The notes: generated by a model from the sequence alone, not told the origin. 64,000 nucleotides of DNA from Isoetes taiwanensis (GCA_021234155.1 JAJEKV010000046.1:5775012-5839011); one strand, 5' to 3'. Positions 1-12,960 are shown, numbered from the stretch's first letter. Translations and numbers: made by a program.

Positions 1-138
1 GGAATATTCTCTCAAGTGTGTGGGCATCTTGCCTTTTAAAGCTCTATTTTAACCCTTGTTGTTAATTTTGCCCTAAAGCACCTTCTTAGGCCCTAAGGAG
101 ATCTCTAGCTAAAGTAATCAGTTTTCTTAACCAAAAGA

Positions 139-266
139 TATGGCTTGCACCAAATGCACAACTAGAAAGGTTAGAAGCCCCAGACCACATGCCAAGCACG
201 ATGGAGATCACTGTGGGGAGCAGCAAGAAGATCCCAGAGCACCTGCAGGCAAAACACCGCGAGGGT
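139..266 (+). other. short ORF, unassigned
   Basis: An ATG-initiated ORF of about 42 codons begins MACTKCTTRKVRSPRP and ends at a TGA. It is basic and Cys-containing at its start. I do not recognise it. It precedes a Glu/Lys-rich, GAG-repeat tract, so it may be the remnant of a repeat-encoded protein. Low confidence that it is expressed. Confidence 0.15.
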
Positions 267-540
267 GATGAGCCCAGCAGCTCGGACTGCTTTTACGAGT
301 CCTATCACACCATGGATGAGCGAGTCCCAAGTCACTCGTTCGAATTGACATAGAGAAAGTGCGAGGCCGTCGCACGGAGAACACTCTTTAGAAGTGCAGT
401 AGAAGGAGCAGGTGGCCCCAAGGAAGAGTAAGGAGAAAGAGAAAGTACCAGAGTGGGCCGAAGAAAAGGAAGAGAGGGAAAGGCGAGAGAGGGGAAGAGA
501 GAAGAGGACCAAGCGGGGGGAAGATTGGCCACGAGGGAGC

Positions 541-676
541 GTCATCATCCAAGAGCCTCCCAAGGAAGAGGAGAAGGAGGAGGAGGAGGAGGAGACGAGG
601 GAGCATCATCATCCAAGAGCCTAACGTCATCATCCAAGAGCCTCTAGAGAAGGAGGAGGAGGAGGAGGAGGAGGAC
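541..676. repeat. (GGA)n microsatellite with short phrase repeat
   Basis: Two GGA/GAG trinucleotide runs (about 567-598 and 649-674) flank three copies of the phrase GTCATCATCCAAGAGCCT, near 541, 607 and 625. The long Glu-rich (+) and Ser/Leu-rich (-) frames here come from this simple repeat rather than from genes. Confidence 0.8.
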
Positions 677-1883
677 TCATCCAACCCCAATGCTCGACCG
701 CCATATCCAGTGTGGCCCAAGCCACCTAAATAAACAAAGAAGCAAAAGGTGGGGGAGAGACCCTTCAAACTCAAGTAGGACATCTTTGAGAGGAAGAAGG
801 CAACCTTCAAGGCTTCCTTTCGGTGATGGACAAGGTATAATGATTGGTACTGCACGACATGCAGAAGTTCGTAAAGGGTGGAAGGCCAAATAACCAACTT
901 ACGTATGAATGGTGTGGACTCCCGACACGAAGCTAGTCATGTGTGTCCTATAAATGTCAATGACAACAAAAACCACATAACATAAATCAACATAACGGAA
1001 AGAACTTTGAAAGACCTCCAGAGGGGCTGGTCATGCGTGCCACACGACAACAAACCTTTATAACAAGAAGAGGCTGGTCATGCGTGCCACGTGAAAAAAT
1101 TGTATAACTTCGAAAAGAACTTGAAAAAGAAAACTTCTAAAAGGGCTGATCATGTGTGCCAAGCGACAAAAAACCTCTATAACAAGGAGGGGCTTGTCAC
1201 GTATGCCAGACGCATATAAATAACAATGCATATATGAACAATAACTTTCTTAAAAGAGAGACATCATTAAAAAATGGTTCTTAATATAGATGAGACCTGA
1301 GGCGACGATTCAAGAGAAGAGGAGAAAGGAAGGGCATGACTGATATGAGACGAATGCAAATGAGGAGAGATAGGAAAGGACTAAATATATATCGCTCGTC
1401 CTCTCTCGAGAATCCCGATCCTACAATATGGATCGATCTGCATACTTTATTCCAAGGATATGAACACACATTGTGTGTTTTTGTTGAGGGATGCATAATA
1501 TAGCTGCAAAAGACTCAAAAACTTGCAAATGAATAGAAAAACAACTTAGATAATGTTGTGTTATTCATATCAGAAATGAAAAAAAGACTTACATCGAGGA
1601 ATATTGACTAGGAACATGAGATGTAAATTTCCGTAAGGAACCTGTCAATAAGAATTGAAAACTATAATCGGAGATTAACAGTAATCCCAAATGTATCTGA
1701 AGAGTCAAACAACTATCAAGAAGCAAATTTATAGAACATTTCATATGCATATACTAGCCCAATGGAGCTGGAAGAGGGAAGACGAATACATAGATTACTC
1801 AGACTGGTTTAGACTCTGATGTTGTTGTGAGCACTGCCATTCTTATAGTAGATGCTACGCGCAAGAGTTAGAAGGATTCAAGG
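677..1883. other. non-coding stretch with degenerate short repeat
   Basis: No gene is visible. Between about 1022 and 1210 the motif GGCTGGTCATGCGTGCCAC recurs in diverged form at 1024, 1072, 1144 and 1190, with 45-75 bp spacing and AC-rich spacers. This is a decayed minisatellite-like tract of unknown origin. Confidence 0.5.
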
Positions 1884-2737
1884 GCAATATTTGATAAGCT
1901 ATCCTATAGAGATATAGTTTGTTAGAAAGGCATTGAACACTTTGAACAATGAGATGGCCGTTGAACAATGAGGCGGCATGTTAGTCTGGTTGATGTCTAT
2001 TAGTCTATTAGCCTGTTGGTCTGAAGTTACTTAAGGAGATCATAATACATGTCCAATAAGAATATTGTCTCATGGACCTCATTATGGCAGACTATGGGCA
2101 GAGTTTTTAAGTGCATGTGGCAATACAGAAATCTTTGCACAATTGTGGTAAATAGGAACCAATTAAATTTTCTGTGTCTGTAACAATGCAAGTTAGTCGA
2201 ATGAAGTAATTTTAAACATATGGCTGAGTCCTCTGTTGAGAACATGGAGAAGTTTAGCATGTGCAAAACAACTTTATGCACAAATTTGTCACAATGGATT
2301 AAAGGCCCATAAAATTTTAAGCAACCATGTTGTGCCAATATTTATAGAATGTGACATTATATCTGATTCTCAGCAGGCCTTTCAAGGGTTATTTCTTCAG
2401 AATGAGCACATTTGAACTTGTACGCGAAATGTGATTCAGTTTCAGAAGCATAGGCAGTATTTTAGAAATTGTCAATTATCAATGTAGTCTTGTGTAATGC
2501 ACTCATTATTGGATATGTGAAAAATGGGCTTAGTTATGAGGCGATCAAGGTTTTTTTAGCGGATGCATGTGAGTCGAATAACTCCAGATGTTGTTACCAT
2601 TGCTTCCATCTTGAAGGTTTATGGTAGTATTTGGGCTATAGATAAAACCAGGGAAATACATGCAAAGTTTATAAACAAGGAATATGAAAGAGATCCATTT
2701 ATTGTTGTTTGAAATCATGTGGGAAAGTTGGTACCTT
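1884..2737 (+). pseudogene. PPR protein pseudogene, left part
   Basis: Translated fragments in three shifting frames read as a PLS-type pentatricopeptide repeat protein: AIFDKLSYRDIV (1884), KNIVSWTSL (2058), SLACAKQLYAQICHNGLKAH and the following FIECD (about 2256-2345), NALIIGYVKNGLSYEAIKVF (about 2493), then ITPDVVTIASILKVYGS and REIHAKFINKEYERDPFIVV (about 2578-2710). Active relatives are organellar RNA-binding factors. Here stops and frameshifts break every long frame, so this is a decayed copy. It stops abruptly at 2737, where the CACTA-like element begins, and PPR-like sequence resumes at 7758. The motifs are seen directly and the pseudogene status is clear. The exact parent gene is unknown. 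Confidence 0.8.
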
Positions 2738-5700
2738 CACAACGAAAAAGGTGATCCAATACCCTAGAAAATACCCCCAAAAAATACCTATGAAATCCCC
2801 CTTTTCTGTCAAACAAAAGGGGATAAAATGTATTTTTGGAATCGGGGTATTTGGCCACAATCCCCCTTTTCCTCATTTGCATGATAATACCCTATTAAGC
2901 TGGTGTCGCAATCCCCCATTCAAAGAATGGGAATTTATACCCTATTATCATTTGTAAGAGATAATACCTTGTTCAAGTGATACCCTATTTCAGATCATAC
3001 CCAAATAATACCCTGTTACAAATAATACCCCATTCCAAATAACATACCCTGTTTCAAATAACGTACCCTGTTCTCTAAATAACACACCCTGTTATCATTC
3101 ATGAGATAATACCCTATTGTCATTCATAAGAAAATGCCCTGTTATCATTTGTAAGATAATACCCATTTTAAAAACAAGTTGATAAGTAACAAATTGAGAA
3201 GAGTTAACCAGTAACAAATTGATAAGATTTCCCATTATTTTCAAAAACAGCAGTAACAACTGATCAGATTTCAAGAAACAAATCGGATACACAAAATTCT
3301 ACTTGTCCAGTCAAGCTTCCTAGCGCTAACCGGGAGTTTTTGCTCAACAAGTACTCTACCACTAAGTCCAACTTCGTGCTTGTGTAGTTCTCCCAGTACC
3401 TATTAATGTTCACCGCCTTGCTTTGTTCTTCTCCTCCGCCATGAACTTGTTCAATTGAGAATACATTTGATCCACGCTCGAGATTTTCGGAAGGAACATA
3501 CATACAAACCTTTTTTTCCTTCACACTGTGAAAAGACAACATATTAAAAAGAATGCAAGCATGCTTACTCAAATTTCAGATTTTAAGACTAACTAAATAT
3601 TAATCACATTGATAGACGTTTTTTACCTTAGCTGCAAGGTGTTCACATGGATTGCATGCTTCTCTTGAGAAGACACAACATTCTCAAGAGAATTTCCATT
3701 CAACTCACGATTTAGACAAATACATTCTTAAGCCTTTAAATCAAGAAATATTCATGCTTAGAGTTAAACAGAATTGCCCATTTTGAGTTGTTGATGACCA
3801 ATCATCTCAAACAACTAAACTATAAGGATTTGAACAATGCCTAGCAAACTAGGGGAACCATAAGAACCTCATTCTATACAAGCTATGCAAGACTCATTCC
3901 CAATGTCGCATATGTGTCCAAAGCATCAAGATCTTAAGCTCTAACATTTTATCAAAGCTATTTGATTAACTTCAATGACATTCTATGCATTTATGCCACA
4001 CCACGCCTTAACCTACTTAAAGAGTAGGATGGGCTATCTCAAAGATACAAGATATGACAATCAAAAGTAATAATTCTCAGAGGCATTTACAGACTGCTTT
4101 TTAAGTGCTACAATGCAAACCCAATTGTCTCAGGTAACCACCATTCAAATATTCTAAGTCGCGTGTGTTCTATGGTCGATACTAAGCACCAAACCGTGAA
4201 AAAATATTTAAAACCAGCCAAAGTAGTCTCCATTCTTTCCATTAAAGCCTAGTTTGCGTGATATTCAAATTTTAAAAATGCATATCAAGTTTAGAAGTAA
4301 TCAAAGTTTGACACATGTTGCAAGGCTTTTATCCATGTGCCCCTAATGTACTTACCGATTTAATGAAAGCTCAATACAAACCAAGAGGTCTAGTGCAAAC
4401 TCTAATTTCTCGATCTTGTAGTATCAAGAGTGTCTCCATTGTACAAGACTTCATCCAACACCAAATACGAGCATATTTGGAAAAGTAAAGTTGGTTACTG
4501 CGGCATAATCACCTAGAGTTAGCCCGAGAAGAGTAAACTAGAAAGGAACCCATGTAAGCTATAACTTCACTTCGGCTTATCGCCCTTTACCAAATAATTA
4601 TAGAGCTCAAAAGATTAATCACAATTTATGTAAGCCATCAATTCTTTTATGTTTGTTGTGCTCCATTAGGGCCCATCTCAGCATGCACTTTGCACCTCAA
4701 ATATTCAAGAGCCAGCCTCCCCATTACATGTTTATACAAACCCGATTTAAGCCCGTAGCATTGGGCACTATACACCTGTCAAACATTTTATACTTCAAAG
4801 AACATACGATGAAAGATATCGACTATAATCCCGGCCCACGCCTCCCTTTATAAGCAAGTGTTCCTTTGGGGACGCACTGACCTATTCCATAAATATGTCG
4901 CAAGATTAAATCATCTAAACTAATCATGAAGTATTGTTTTTGCAGCCAAATCCGCATGCACCCATGTGCGCACTAGTTTTAGAGCATTAAGGATGTGCAA
5001 AGAGTACCCTTTGAGCCATAACTAAGAAGGTCCCAGATGTTTAATCGGCTTTTAGTAGCATACCTTTTTGTCATAATGATTTAAGCACAACTCCCTTTCC
5101 TTTGTATTGCTTTGCATCGCTTAAGATAACATGCAACCGCATGACCGTGATTATTTAATTTTAAGAAATAGCCAGCCCTAGTTTAATTCCGTAAGCCTAC
5201 CACAGGGAAAGAACAGATCGAAGCCTAAAGCATTAATACACAGGGGGTAGACACACGCCAAGTTTCCATTCCTCCAAAAGGATAAACAAATCATATCCAT
5301 AGTTTTTAACTACTGACCACAAGATCATGGGCTTAATTTCATACCTCCTATTATAATAATATCAAAGATGCTTTATTCGTGATAGCCATGCTTTAACCCC
5401 TTGCCCAATTTCTAAGATCCAATGTACAGATTTCAGCCTTAATTTTCAGCCTATGAGCACCTAAACATGCAATCTATAGTATTTAGCATGGTATTAATTT
5501 AATCAACGGGCAAAGACAGAAAAGAAAGGTTCGGATATCTAGACTATAATATTACATGGTTAAACCAATCGAGGTTAAGAAATCCAAGAACCATTTCGAA
5601 AAAATCTTGCTACGTAACCCGGTTAGGCCGATGTGTTTCGATCTCCCTCATCGATGCATTGTTGTCCCGCTTTTTCTCCTCTCGGTTCTCGTGAATCACC

Positions 5701-7757
5701 AGTCGGTAATGCTAGGGCATGGTGCCATCATGGTAGGCCTCTCCACATTTTAGCCAAGAATTTCTTCATTCCAAATCCGGCCTACTTGGTGCAGCCATTG
5801 ATGCAGAGGCTCTAAGTTGTACCCTCGCTCCACGATTTTTCTCAAAAAATTGCTTAGATGGTCGGGTAATAGACTTCCCTTCGATTCTGCGATAAAGCCT
5901 TAAGGTCCAGCCAGCTCTATCAATTTGATCCAATAGCTTGGCTCGTATTACCCTTTGTTTTGAGCTCCTTCGCCTTTCCCCATTGCAGATGTAACAGCGG
6001 ACTCGGCTTTTGAGCCAATGACGGATGTCAAATATAAATACAAAGGGCCAAATAGATCGAACTTTCCGCATGAATTTCGGGAGCAGAATGCTTACCTTTT
6101 TCATGTCCTACGACTTTTTGTTGCCTTTTTTTTTTGCCATGGCCGTGTCGTAACTAACTTTGCTCGGCTCTATCTTTGTCATCATGATCCGTAAGGGCTT
6201 AAATTTCCCACTATCGCCATCCGCCCGTGATTCTCCACTATTTGCATTTAGGGTTCCGATACCACGCTTGTCGTTGCTTGCCCTAAAACTCATTTTCTTC
6301 GTGAAACCATTGCATTTTTCGTCCCTTGTCTCCACAAGATGTCCACGCCATTATTTTCGTTCCATCCCTGTTTCTTTGGACTTCATTTAAAAAAAAAAAA
6401 AAAAACTCATGTATTAACCTCCCATCAAAGATGTGCAAGACCATATCTAAGATGTCTCCCATCCTCAAACACCTTGCCAAGTTCATGTAGACCATAATTT
6501 CTTTTATTTTGCACAAGTCGGTATTTTTAAAGGAAATTCACAATATTTTCCAGAATGACTTTGTATTGTTAATATTTCTTTTGTAAAATTAATTGAATCC
6601 AATGCCCAACCATTACCCTTTCACGAGAGAACCTCAAAGACACCCATTGCTTCCATATGTTTCTCGGCTACATGTATTTTCATTGTTATATTTGCTTTTG
6701 GAGTTCCTCCTTTTTACACAAACTTAGATCATATCCCCTAATGCACCTTTTGTTCGTCCGTGATCTGCGCGAGATTATATCTCCTATTGCACCTTCGTTT
6801 TGTCCGATACAAGTGCATGTCAAGTGTCGCCCATGATCCTACAATGACAATTGTTCCTCCATTTGCCCTCACAAAATGACCCCATTAAGAAACGAGAATA
6901 GATCAAAATCTTAGCTTGAATGACCAGGCATAGCCAATGTTTCCAATTAATGGGCCAAAGTTTCCGAAACCTCCTATGCCAAATATTTGCCACAAATTGC
7001 CTTGGTACTCACAAATTGCATAATGCGCCACATAAGGAATTTTGACCCTCTCCAAGTGCATGCATTACTCGCCCAATGAAAATAATATCCGGGGCAATAG
7101 ATACATCATAAATCTGAAACCTTTATCTCTCGATTGTGCAAAGTGGCGGGCTAGGGCATACCATAAATAAAAACCACCCACAAGTCATATGGTTCCACCA
7201 ACTTGTATATGAGCTGATCCGACCACTTGTATTTTGAAATTATTTTTAATTGAAAATACCCTTTTCCATTCTATTCTATTCTATTCTATTCTATTCTTGA
7301 AAATACCATGGTATTTATTGCAATTCTCTGTTTGTTTGGTAATTCCCCTTTCATTCAATCCTCTTTTATTTGGAGATACTCCAATCCATTTGCAAATTAA
7401 ACGCTTTTGAACCAATCCCCTTTCTTAAAAATACCCCCATCCATTTGCAAATTCCCTTTTTGAACCAGTCCCATTTTCTTGAAATTACCCCAAACCGTTA
7501 GCAAATTCCCTTTTGACTCAATCCCCCTTTCTTCAAAATACCCCAATGTGCATTTGTAATCCCCTATTTCTATTAATTCCCCCATTCGGATATGCCCTTT
7601 CTGTATAATAATCCCCCATTTCTACTAATCTCCCCCCATACGATATACCCTTTTGTTCAAGAATTCCCTATTGCAAAGAAAATAACCCATTTCTCTCGAG
7701 TCCCCCGGTTCCTCAATGGGGGATTTTCCAGGGGATGTGAGCACCTTTTTCGTTGTG
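2738..7757. mobile_element. CACTA-like DNA transposon, about 5.0 kb
   Basis: The left end CACAACGAAAAAGGTG is perfectly mirrored at the right end (7742-7757), and weaker inverted similarity runs further in (CCCTAGAAAATACCCCC against CCCCTGGAAAATCCCCC). The 3-bp flank CTT is present on both sides (2735-2737 and 7758-7760). A 3-bp TSD with ends starting CACAA fits the CACTA/EnSpm group. Subterminal zones (2760-3160 and 7380-7720) are packed with short ATACCCTRTT/AATCCCCC-type repeats, as in elements whose ends bind transposase. No TNPD/Transposase_21-type coding sequence is recognisable inside, so it appears non-autonomous or decayed. It also contains (TATTC)n at 7267-7303 and an A15+ run at 6390. 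Confidence 0.8.
3161..7379. other. interior of the CACTA-like element, no recognised gene
   Basis: The interior is AT-rich. Minus-strand ORFs of 75-112 codons (3264-3572, 5766-6104, 6108-6335, 6283-6516) show no motif I recognise. The two near 6.1-6.5 kb lie back to back and could be exon remnants of a transposon gene, but nothing demonstrates it. Confidence 0.4.
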
Positions 7758-7895
7758 CTTAGACAAGGGCCGAGAAATTCATACTTCAATTAAGAAGATG
7801 GGATGTCGGAAAGGACGTAACTATCTATTCTCTGAAAATATGTGAGGGCAATATTTCACAAGCTACCATATAGAGATCTGGTTGTCTTTGCCTCA
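7758..7895 (+). pseudogene. PPR protein pseudogene, right part
   Basis: Immediately after the CACTA-like element and its CTT duplication the sequence reads LDKGREIHTSIKKMGC, then, after a one-base shift, KDVTIYSLKICEG and AIFHKLPYRDLVVF. These are PPR L- and S-motif phrases on the same strand as the left part, and AIFHKLPYRDL matches AIFDKLSYRDI at 1884. The two halves are therefore one old PPR copy cut by the transposon. Similarity is lost near 7890, where a different direct repeat begins. Confidence 0.75.
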
Positions 7896-8729
7896 AACAG
7901 ACAACAAAGAAAAAGTTAAGGTAGAGCAGATTCGAACTATTGGTTGTTGAACAAACTGGAGCTTGCCATTTATCTTTCTACCCGATTTGTCGAGGGAATC
8001 ACGTATGCAGCTATGCCTGTTGTATCAACAGGGCTTTGCGCGGCCGCACGTCGCTCTGTTTCCATAGCAGGAAAGCCCATTATGGGCTTTCCTATATATA
8101 TAAAAGTAGGTTAGCCTTCATTCTGCCACGAGAGCCAATCACGCCATGCAAGGTCACATAAATTCTTCACCAGGAACCATGGGTTGCTACTATGGACGAT
8201 AAAAACTCTATTCTATTCTAGTCTATTCTATTCTTCCGATTTCTTCCATTCTAGTGAGTTCTGAGTCTAACTTACACGTTGTTCTAGCGATTTACCCAAC
8301 ATTCTGACTAACCTACTTGTATCCCAACTGATTGATCTAGCATTCTATATGATTTTACTTGCATTCTAGGTTAGATTTACTGCCACGTAGTGAAGGCTAA
8401 CCTGCTTCCACGTAACAAGTATGTTCCTTAATGCTTCCCGAAGGAACATTCTTGTATATAAAGATGTCTTTTCTCTTACAAAAATGCCCTACGCAATGTA
8501 AGGGGAAAGGCAACCAGGACCCCTTTCCGGTGTATGGTGGAGTCCTGCTACCGGCGTTAGCCGATCACCGACCACATCGGAAAGGCTGGACCTGGTTGTC
8601 TTTGCCTCAAACAGACAACAAAGAAAAAAATTAAGGTAGAGAATATTCGAATTATTGGTTGTTGAACAAACTAGAGCTTGCCATTTATCTTTCTACCCGA
8701 TTTGTAGAGGGAATCACATATGCAGTTAT
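7883..8729. repeat. 135-bp direct repeats flanking a 575-bp segment
   Basis: Sequence beginning CTGGTTGTCTTTGCCTCAAA is present at 7883-8017 and again at 8593-8729, roughly 90% identical by eye, in the same orientation. The spacer has a TATATATATAAAA stretch near 8090, (TCTAT)n near 8210 and a second TATATAAAG near 8455. It could be a small LTR/TRIM-like element or a local duplication. No coding sequence or primer-binding site is visible. Confidence 0.6.
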
Positions 8730-9527
8730 GGAATGATAGGTTTGGTTTTAATTGCAGATGTCTTTCAAAAAAATATATAAGCCAAGAAAGACATCGATGG
8801 CAGTGCGCCCGGATCTCCATAGCAGAATATTTTGTTCCATCGAATAGTTTGATTGTATTTGTTCAAGTGTCAGTTCTATCATTTTGATATCGATCATGTG
8901 ATTCTATGTGGCACAAAATATTGCAACCCATTTGCATTGTGATCCATCCATTATCATTTTTTTTCATTGACTCTCCTAGCTTTTCTTGATATTTGCCCTA
9001 GCTAGGTCATTTCTCTTCCTTGAAATAGAGGAAGAGAATTTGGATTGATACAAGATGAGACTCAAGTTTCCATTTGAGATAATCTTGAAAACCCATTTGT
9101 TGCTTTTAAAACGGAGACTAGGAACTTCTGTAAATCCATCCTTTTAGTCGTCGCCTTCCCTTCCTCTACTAAATCCTTTTGCAAATCTATCATTTGGGAG
9201 GAGGAGTATTTGCAAAGTTTTCATTTTCCGTTTCTCTTGGCAATTCTCTTCTTTAAAAAAGAAAAAGAGAATTTGCATCTTTATGCTATATTCGTTCAAG
9301 CAAAAAGAGAACTCTGAATACTCGAGTTCAAAGGCGCACATTTTTTTTATCTCTGGACATTCAATTCTTTCTCTTGAAACAGAGAATTAGAAGTTGGGAC
9401 CAACAAAAAGAACTTTTTTTGCAATTCTTTCCCTTGGAAAAAAAGTGAAGGAAGTCTTTTTTCCTTAAATCATTCTTCCAAAATATAAGGCATGGTGTTA
9501 AAATATCCCTACGTGGGGAAAAAATTT
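8730..9527. other. no gene seen
   Basis: AT-rich sequence with recurring AATTCTCTTT(C)TTGAAA-like words on both strands between 9000 and 9440. It has no coding signature or clear ends. Confidence 0.5.
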
Positions 9528-11960
9528 TGATACGAATAGATAAACTCCAAGCTCTATATGCTTGACATAATATTAGGAAATAAAACAAATAAAATGCAAA
9601 TCCACCCCTTAAGGGCAGCTCACCACCCAACCGAGCTCACCACCCAACTGGGCTATCCTGAGCCGATAGCAACTATTCATCCAAAGAGTACTATAGCAGA
9701 CCGCCTTGTTAGTCACACATGTTGTACTGCCATTGGAGGTTGTCACCAAGATTTACTGTAGCAATCCACTTTCCCCTTCAAACTATCTACAGCCCGCGCC
9801 TTTTATAGATGTTCGATGAAGCAAATGCCCCTTTTTATAAAAGGTTCGATGGCTTATAGAGACTAAAGGGCCCACCTTTTACGCCTTAATAATACCTTAA
9901 AGGTCTTTTCTTTCTTTAGAGGTTGCCATCCGTTAATCCTCAATGGCCACCGACTAATAATAACTTAAAGGGCCAGCCTATCTTTCATTCCAACATTTCC
10001 TAATAGTCTACTATAGTCTCAATAGTCTCAAGAATAATACAATCTCAATAATTCGGCTTAAATATCATATTCAAGGTTTTGGCTTCTACATTTTAATTTC
10101 CTTTCTCATTCTCTTGCTCCCATAGCCATCTCCCAGCACCACCATATCAATTCCTCCCGTTCGGGATTGATCGTCCTCGATCAAGAAATTATATGGCAAA
10201 TTTAACACACCCAAGTCCATGATTGCAACCCTGATTGAGTCCACAACCAGAAATAAACAACTCCATCTTTTTAAGCTAAAAATTTCTAAGTCTAGTCCTT
10301 GAAGTTACAGAGACCAACTATTACGCTGCAGACATAATAGTTGTCTCAAAAAATACAAAGTTTTAGCTTTAGAAATATGGAAGGAATTAAGAGGAAAACA
10401 CCTTAGAGTCCTCTAAGGCAACTTAATACAAATATTCAAAGTTTGAGTTTTAGCTAGGAAGGACAATCTTGGTTTAAGAAAAATTCAGTATAACCACTAG
10501 AGATCACTTTCTAGCAACAAACCAAATCTTTGAAAGGCTTAGGAGAAGGGCAATTTAACAAAACCTCTAGAGTTCTTTAGAAAAACTAGCAACAATCCAA
10601 ATTTAAGATGTAGGCTTCGGGAATTGGCTTAAAGAATTATCAGAATTTTGAAAATCTACAAACAGTGCATATGCCTTATTCAATAATAGAATAGAGATAA
10701 GATCTAGAAGTTGTGTACTAAAGGAGCCTGGTAGATTTTATCATTATTGAAGCAAAAAATGAATTTGAGGCAGTTTCAAGACGGTTTGTTGATGCTGGAA
10801 GCGAAATTATTTCAAATATGGATGCTTGCACATTTGAAGCTAAGTTTATCGCGGTAATTCTTTCTTTCGGTATTCTTGTTTTCACTTTCCTCTTACACGA
10901 CTCTTGTATGACTCTTACAACAATTTAATGCTTTTCTATCACTTCTTGTTGCAACTCCTTCACAATAAGATTCTGTTATAAATTCTTCAGGAGTTAATCT
11001 TGTTGTAGGTACTGCTCTGGCGGAGAGTCACTCTCATCCTTATCTCAACATGGCTTTCTTTAACTTTAATCAATTTTTGCATTTACTTGATTCAGTATCG
11101 GCAATCTTTGTCTTGCTTGAATCCAGTAATTTACAATCTTCAACCATATCTTCAACCTTGCTACTTGATTATCACATTCCGAACTTGCAGAATCTTTGAT
11201 ACAAAATTCTGGGACTTGTTAACTTGCTAGATAATTCTACTTGATCAAAACTATGAGTTACCTCAAGATCATAACTCTTAATTGGCTGACGAATTCATCC
11301 GTTCTTCCTTCTTCAAAGAAAACTGTTAATTAAATCCACTTAGATTCTAGAATTCCTCTTTTATATTCTAAAATTTAGTTCTAAGAATCTATATCCCACA
11401 GTTCTTTAAGAAACTGGAACCATGCTCTAACACCAATTTGATACAAATGGATAAACTCCAAGCTCTATCTGCAAAACAAATATCAGAAAATAAAACAAAC
11501 AAAACGCAAGTCCACTCCTTAAGGGCAAAGCTCATCACTCAACTGTGCTATCTTGAGCAAGAGAATCTTCGGGAAAGATTGAATTTGGGATTAGGAAAGG
11601 TTTAAGTGAAAACAAGTTTACCACTAGAAAAATTCATCTCCAGAGAATCACAAATTTAAAGAATGTTTGGCTTAAGAGTAGGCTTACATAGGAATTTGAA
11701 AAAAACACACAAGATGGAAGGCTTATCCAAGAAGTCAATCCTCATCTCCAATAGTTATGTAGGTAGAGGATTGGATAGAAAATCGAGGGTAGCCGGTGAA
11801 GGATTCAGTTTTAGGGCCGTATCAGTAGAGCTGACTACAATATTGAGTACATGGAGCCGATTCTCAGATAGACAAAGACAATGGCATTCGTTCCACCAAA
11901 TGCTACTGTAACAGGCCGCCTTGTTAGTCATAGATGTTGTAACACCATTGGAAAGTTAAT
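9528..11960 (-). mobile_element. degenerate LTR-type element (LARD/TRIM-like), minus strand
   Basis: Two related segments begin TGATAC(G/A)AAT(A/G)GATAAACTCC, at 9528 and at 11439. Both continue through CTTAAGGGCA...GCTCA and GGCCGCCTTGTTAGTCA-like blocks to about 9760 and about 11960. The right copy carries roughly 340 bp of extra sequence (about 11560-11895). Just left of the right copy, the minus strand reads TGGTGTTAGAGCATGG (11420-11435), close to the usual tRNA-iMet primer-binding site TGGTATCAGAGC, three bases from the LTR end. The roughly 1.7 kb between shows no gag or pol, so this would be a non-autonomous element. Confidence 0.5.
10731..10853 (+). other. exon-like open fragment
   Basis: A 41-codon open stretch (VDFIIIEAKNEFEAVSRRFV and onward, ending CTFEAKFIA) has protein-like composition and is followed by a possible splice donor (GCG|GTAATT). 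It lies antisense within the LTR-type element and could be a captured exon. I do not recognise the protein. Confidence 0.25.
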
Positions 11961-12960
11961 TTGCAATCATTTGAGACCATCATAAAATGCTTATAACAAC
12001 AACATTCTCTTTAGATCCTACCCCACTAACCATTGATATTTATAAACTAGTAGTTCATTCTGAGTGACGTGTTAGATGACACAACTAAAAAAAATCGTGA
12101 CAATAGCTTTAAATATAATTTAGAAGTTCAAGTAAATTGAAATATAGCTAATCTTTGACAAAGTACAATTATTTGACATCAAGGTTATCTTAATATAATG
12201 AGTTGTTTCATAGTATGTTGTAGCATGTCATGACGGTGGAACAATAATTTGGGTCAATTGGGTTTGTGTCTTTGCATGCCATACTTTCTAGTGTATTGCT
12301 TCATCTTGGTCCACTTATTATTTTGTTCAACAAATGAACGAGATGATTTGACTATGATGATGTAAGCAAGCCACGCTATCTCATGTCTTTGTATTCATAC
12401 TAGTGGAAAACGAGATGTCGAAATATCTAGACTTTTTGTTTTGGAGACGTTGCTAAGGAGAACGAATAAGTTAGAATGTGACACTTTCCATTTTGGAGGC
12501 ATTGCTTAGGAGAACAAATGAGTAAAAAATTTGGGTCATACGAAGGTGACTTTTATGTCAAATATCAAGTCAAAGTTGTTTGTCAATTATACAGTTTGGT
12601 TGACGATACGACAAACATTTATTGAATTTAGTTTGTTATTATTGATTTCGGCATATCTAATTTTACTTTCAAAGTGATTGATTCTATTTAGGAGAAGGTA
12701 AGTTGAGAAGGCGGTGAAAAAGGCAATGGCAGCAGATGCAAAAGAAGAGAGGATGAAGCTGATATAAATCTCGAAGTTTGTAATATTAAATGATTCTTGA
12801 GTCAATGCTTTAATACTAGGCTTGTCTCGGTGACCATTCCTATAGGTGCTTGCGTTCAAATTTTCGGGATTAGCACAACCAAGGGACCTACATCTTTCAT
12901 CTTCGCATAGCACTGACCCTTTCCTCCTTGCACGGGCACTCCAGCAAGCCCTCAAGAACA
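11961..12960. other. no gene seen
   Basis: AT-rich sequence. A minus-strand ORF (12587-12961) has one hydrophobic stretch but no recognisable family, and it abuts a repeat at 12961. The words GAGACGTTGCTAAGGAGAACGAAT and GGAGGCATTGCTTAGGAGAACAAAT, near 12442 and 12505, are a local imperfect duplication. Confidence 0.4.

Noticed and set aside
139-200. Histone H3-like N-terminus (MACTKCTTRKVRSP against the H3 tail)
   Set aside because: Only about a dozen residues resemble it and the rest does not follow H3. Chance similarity.
388-897. Long Ser/Leu-rich and Glu-rich ORFs
   Set aside because: Produced by the GGA/TCC trinucleotide runs, with no domain.
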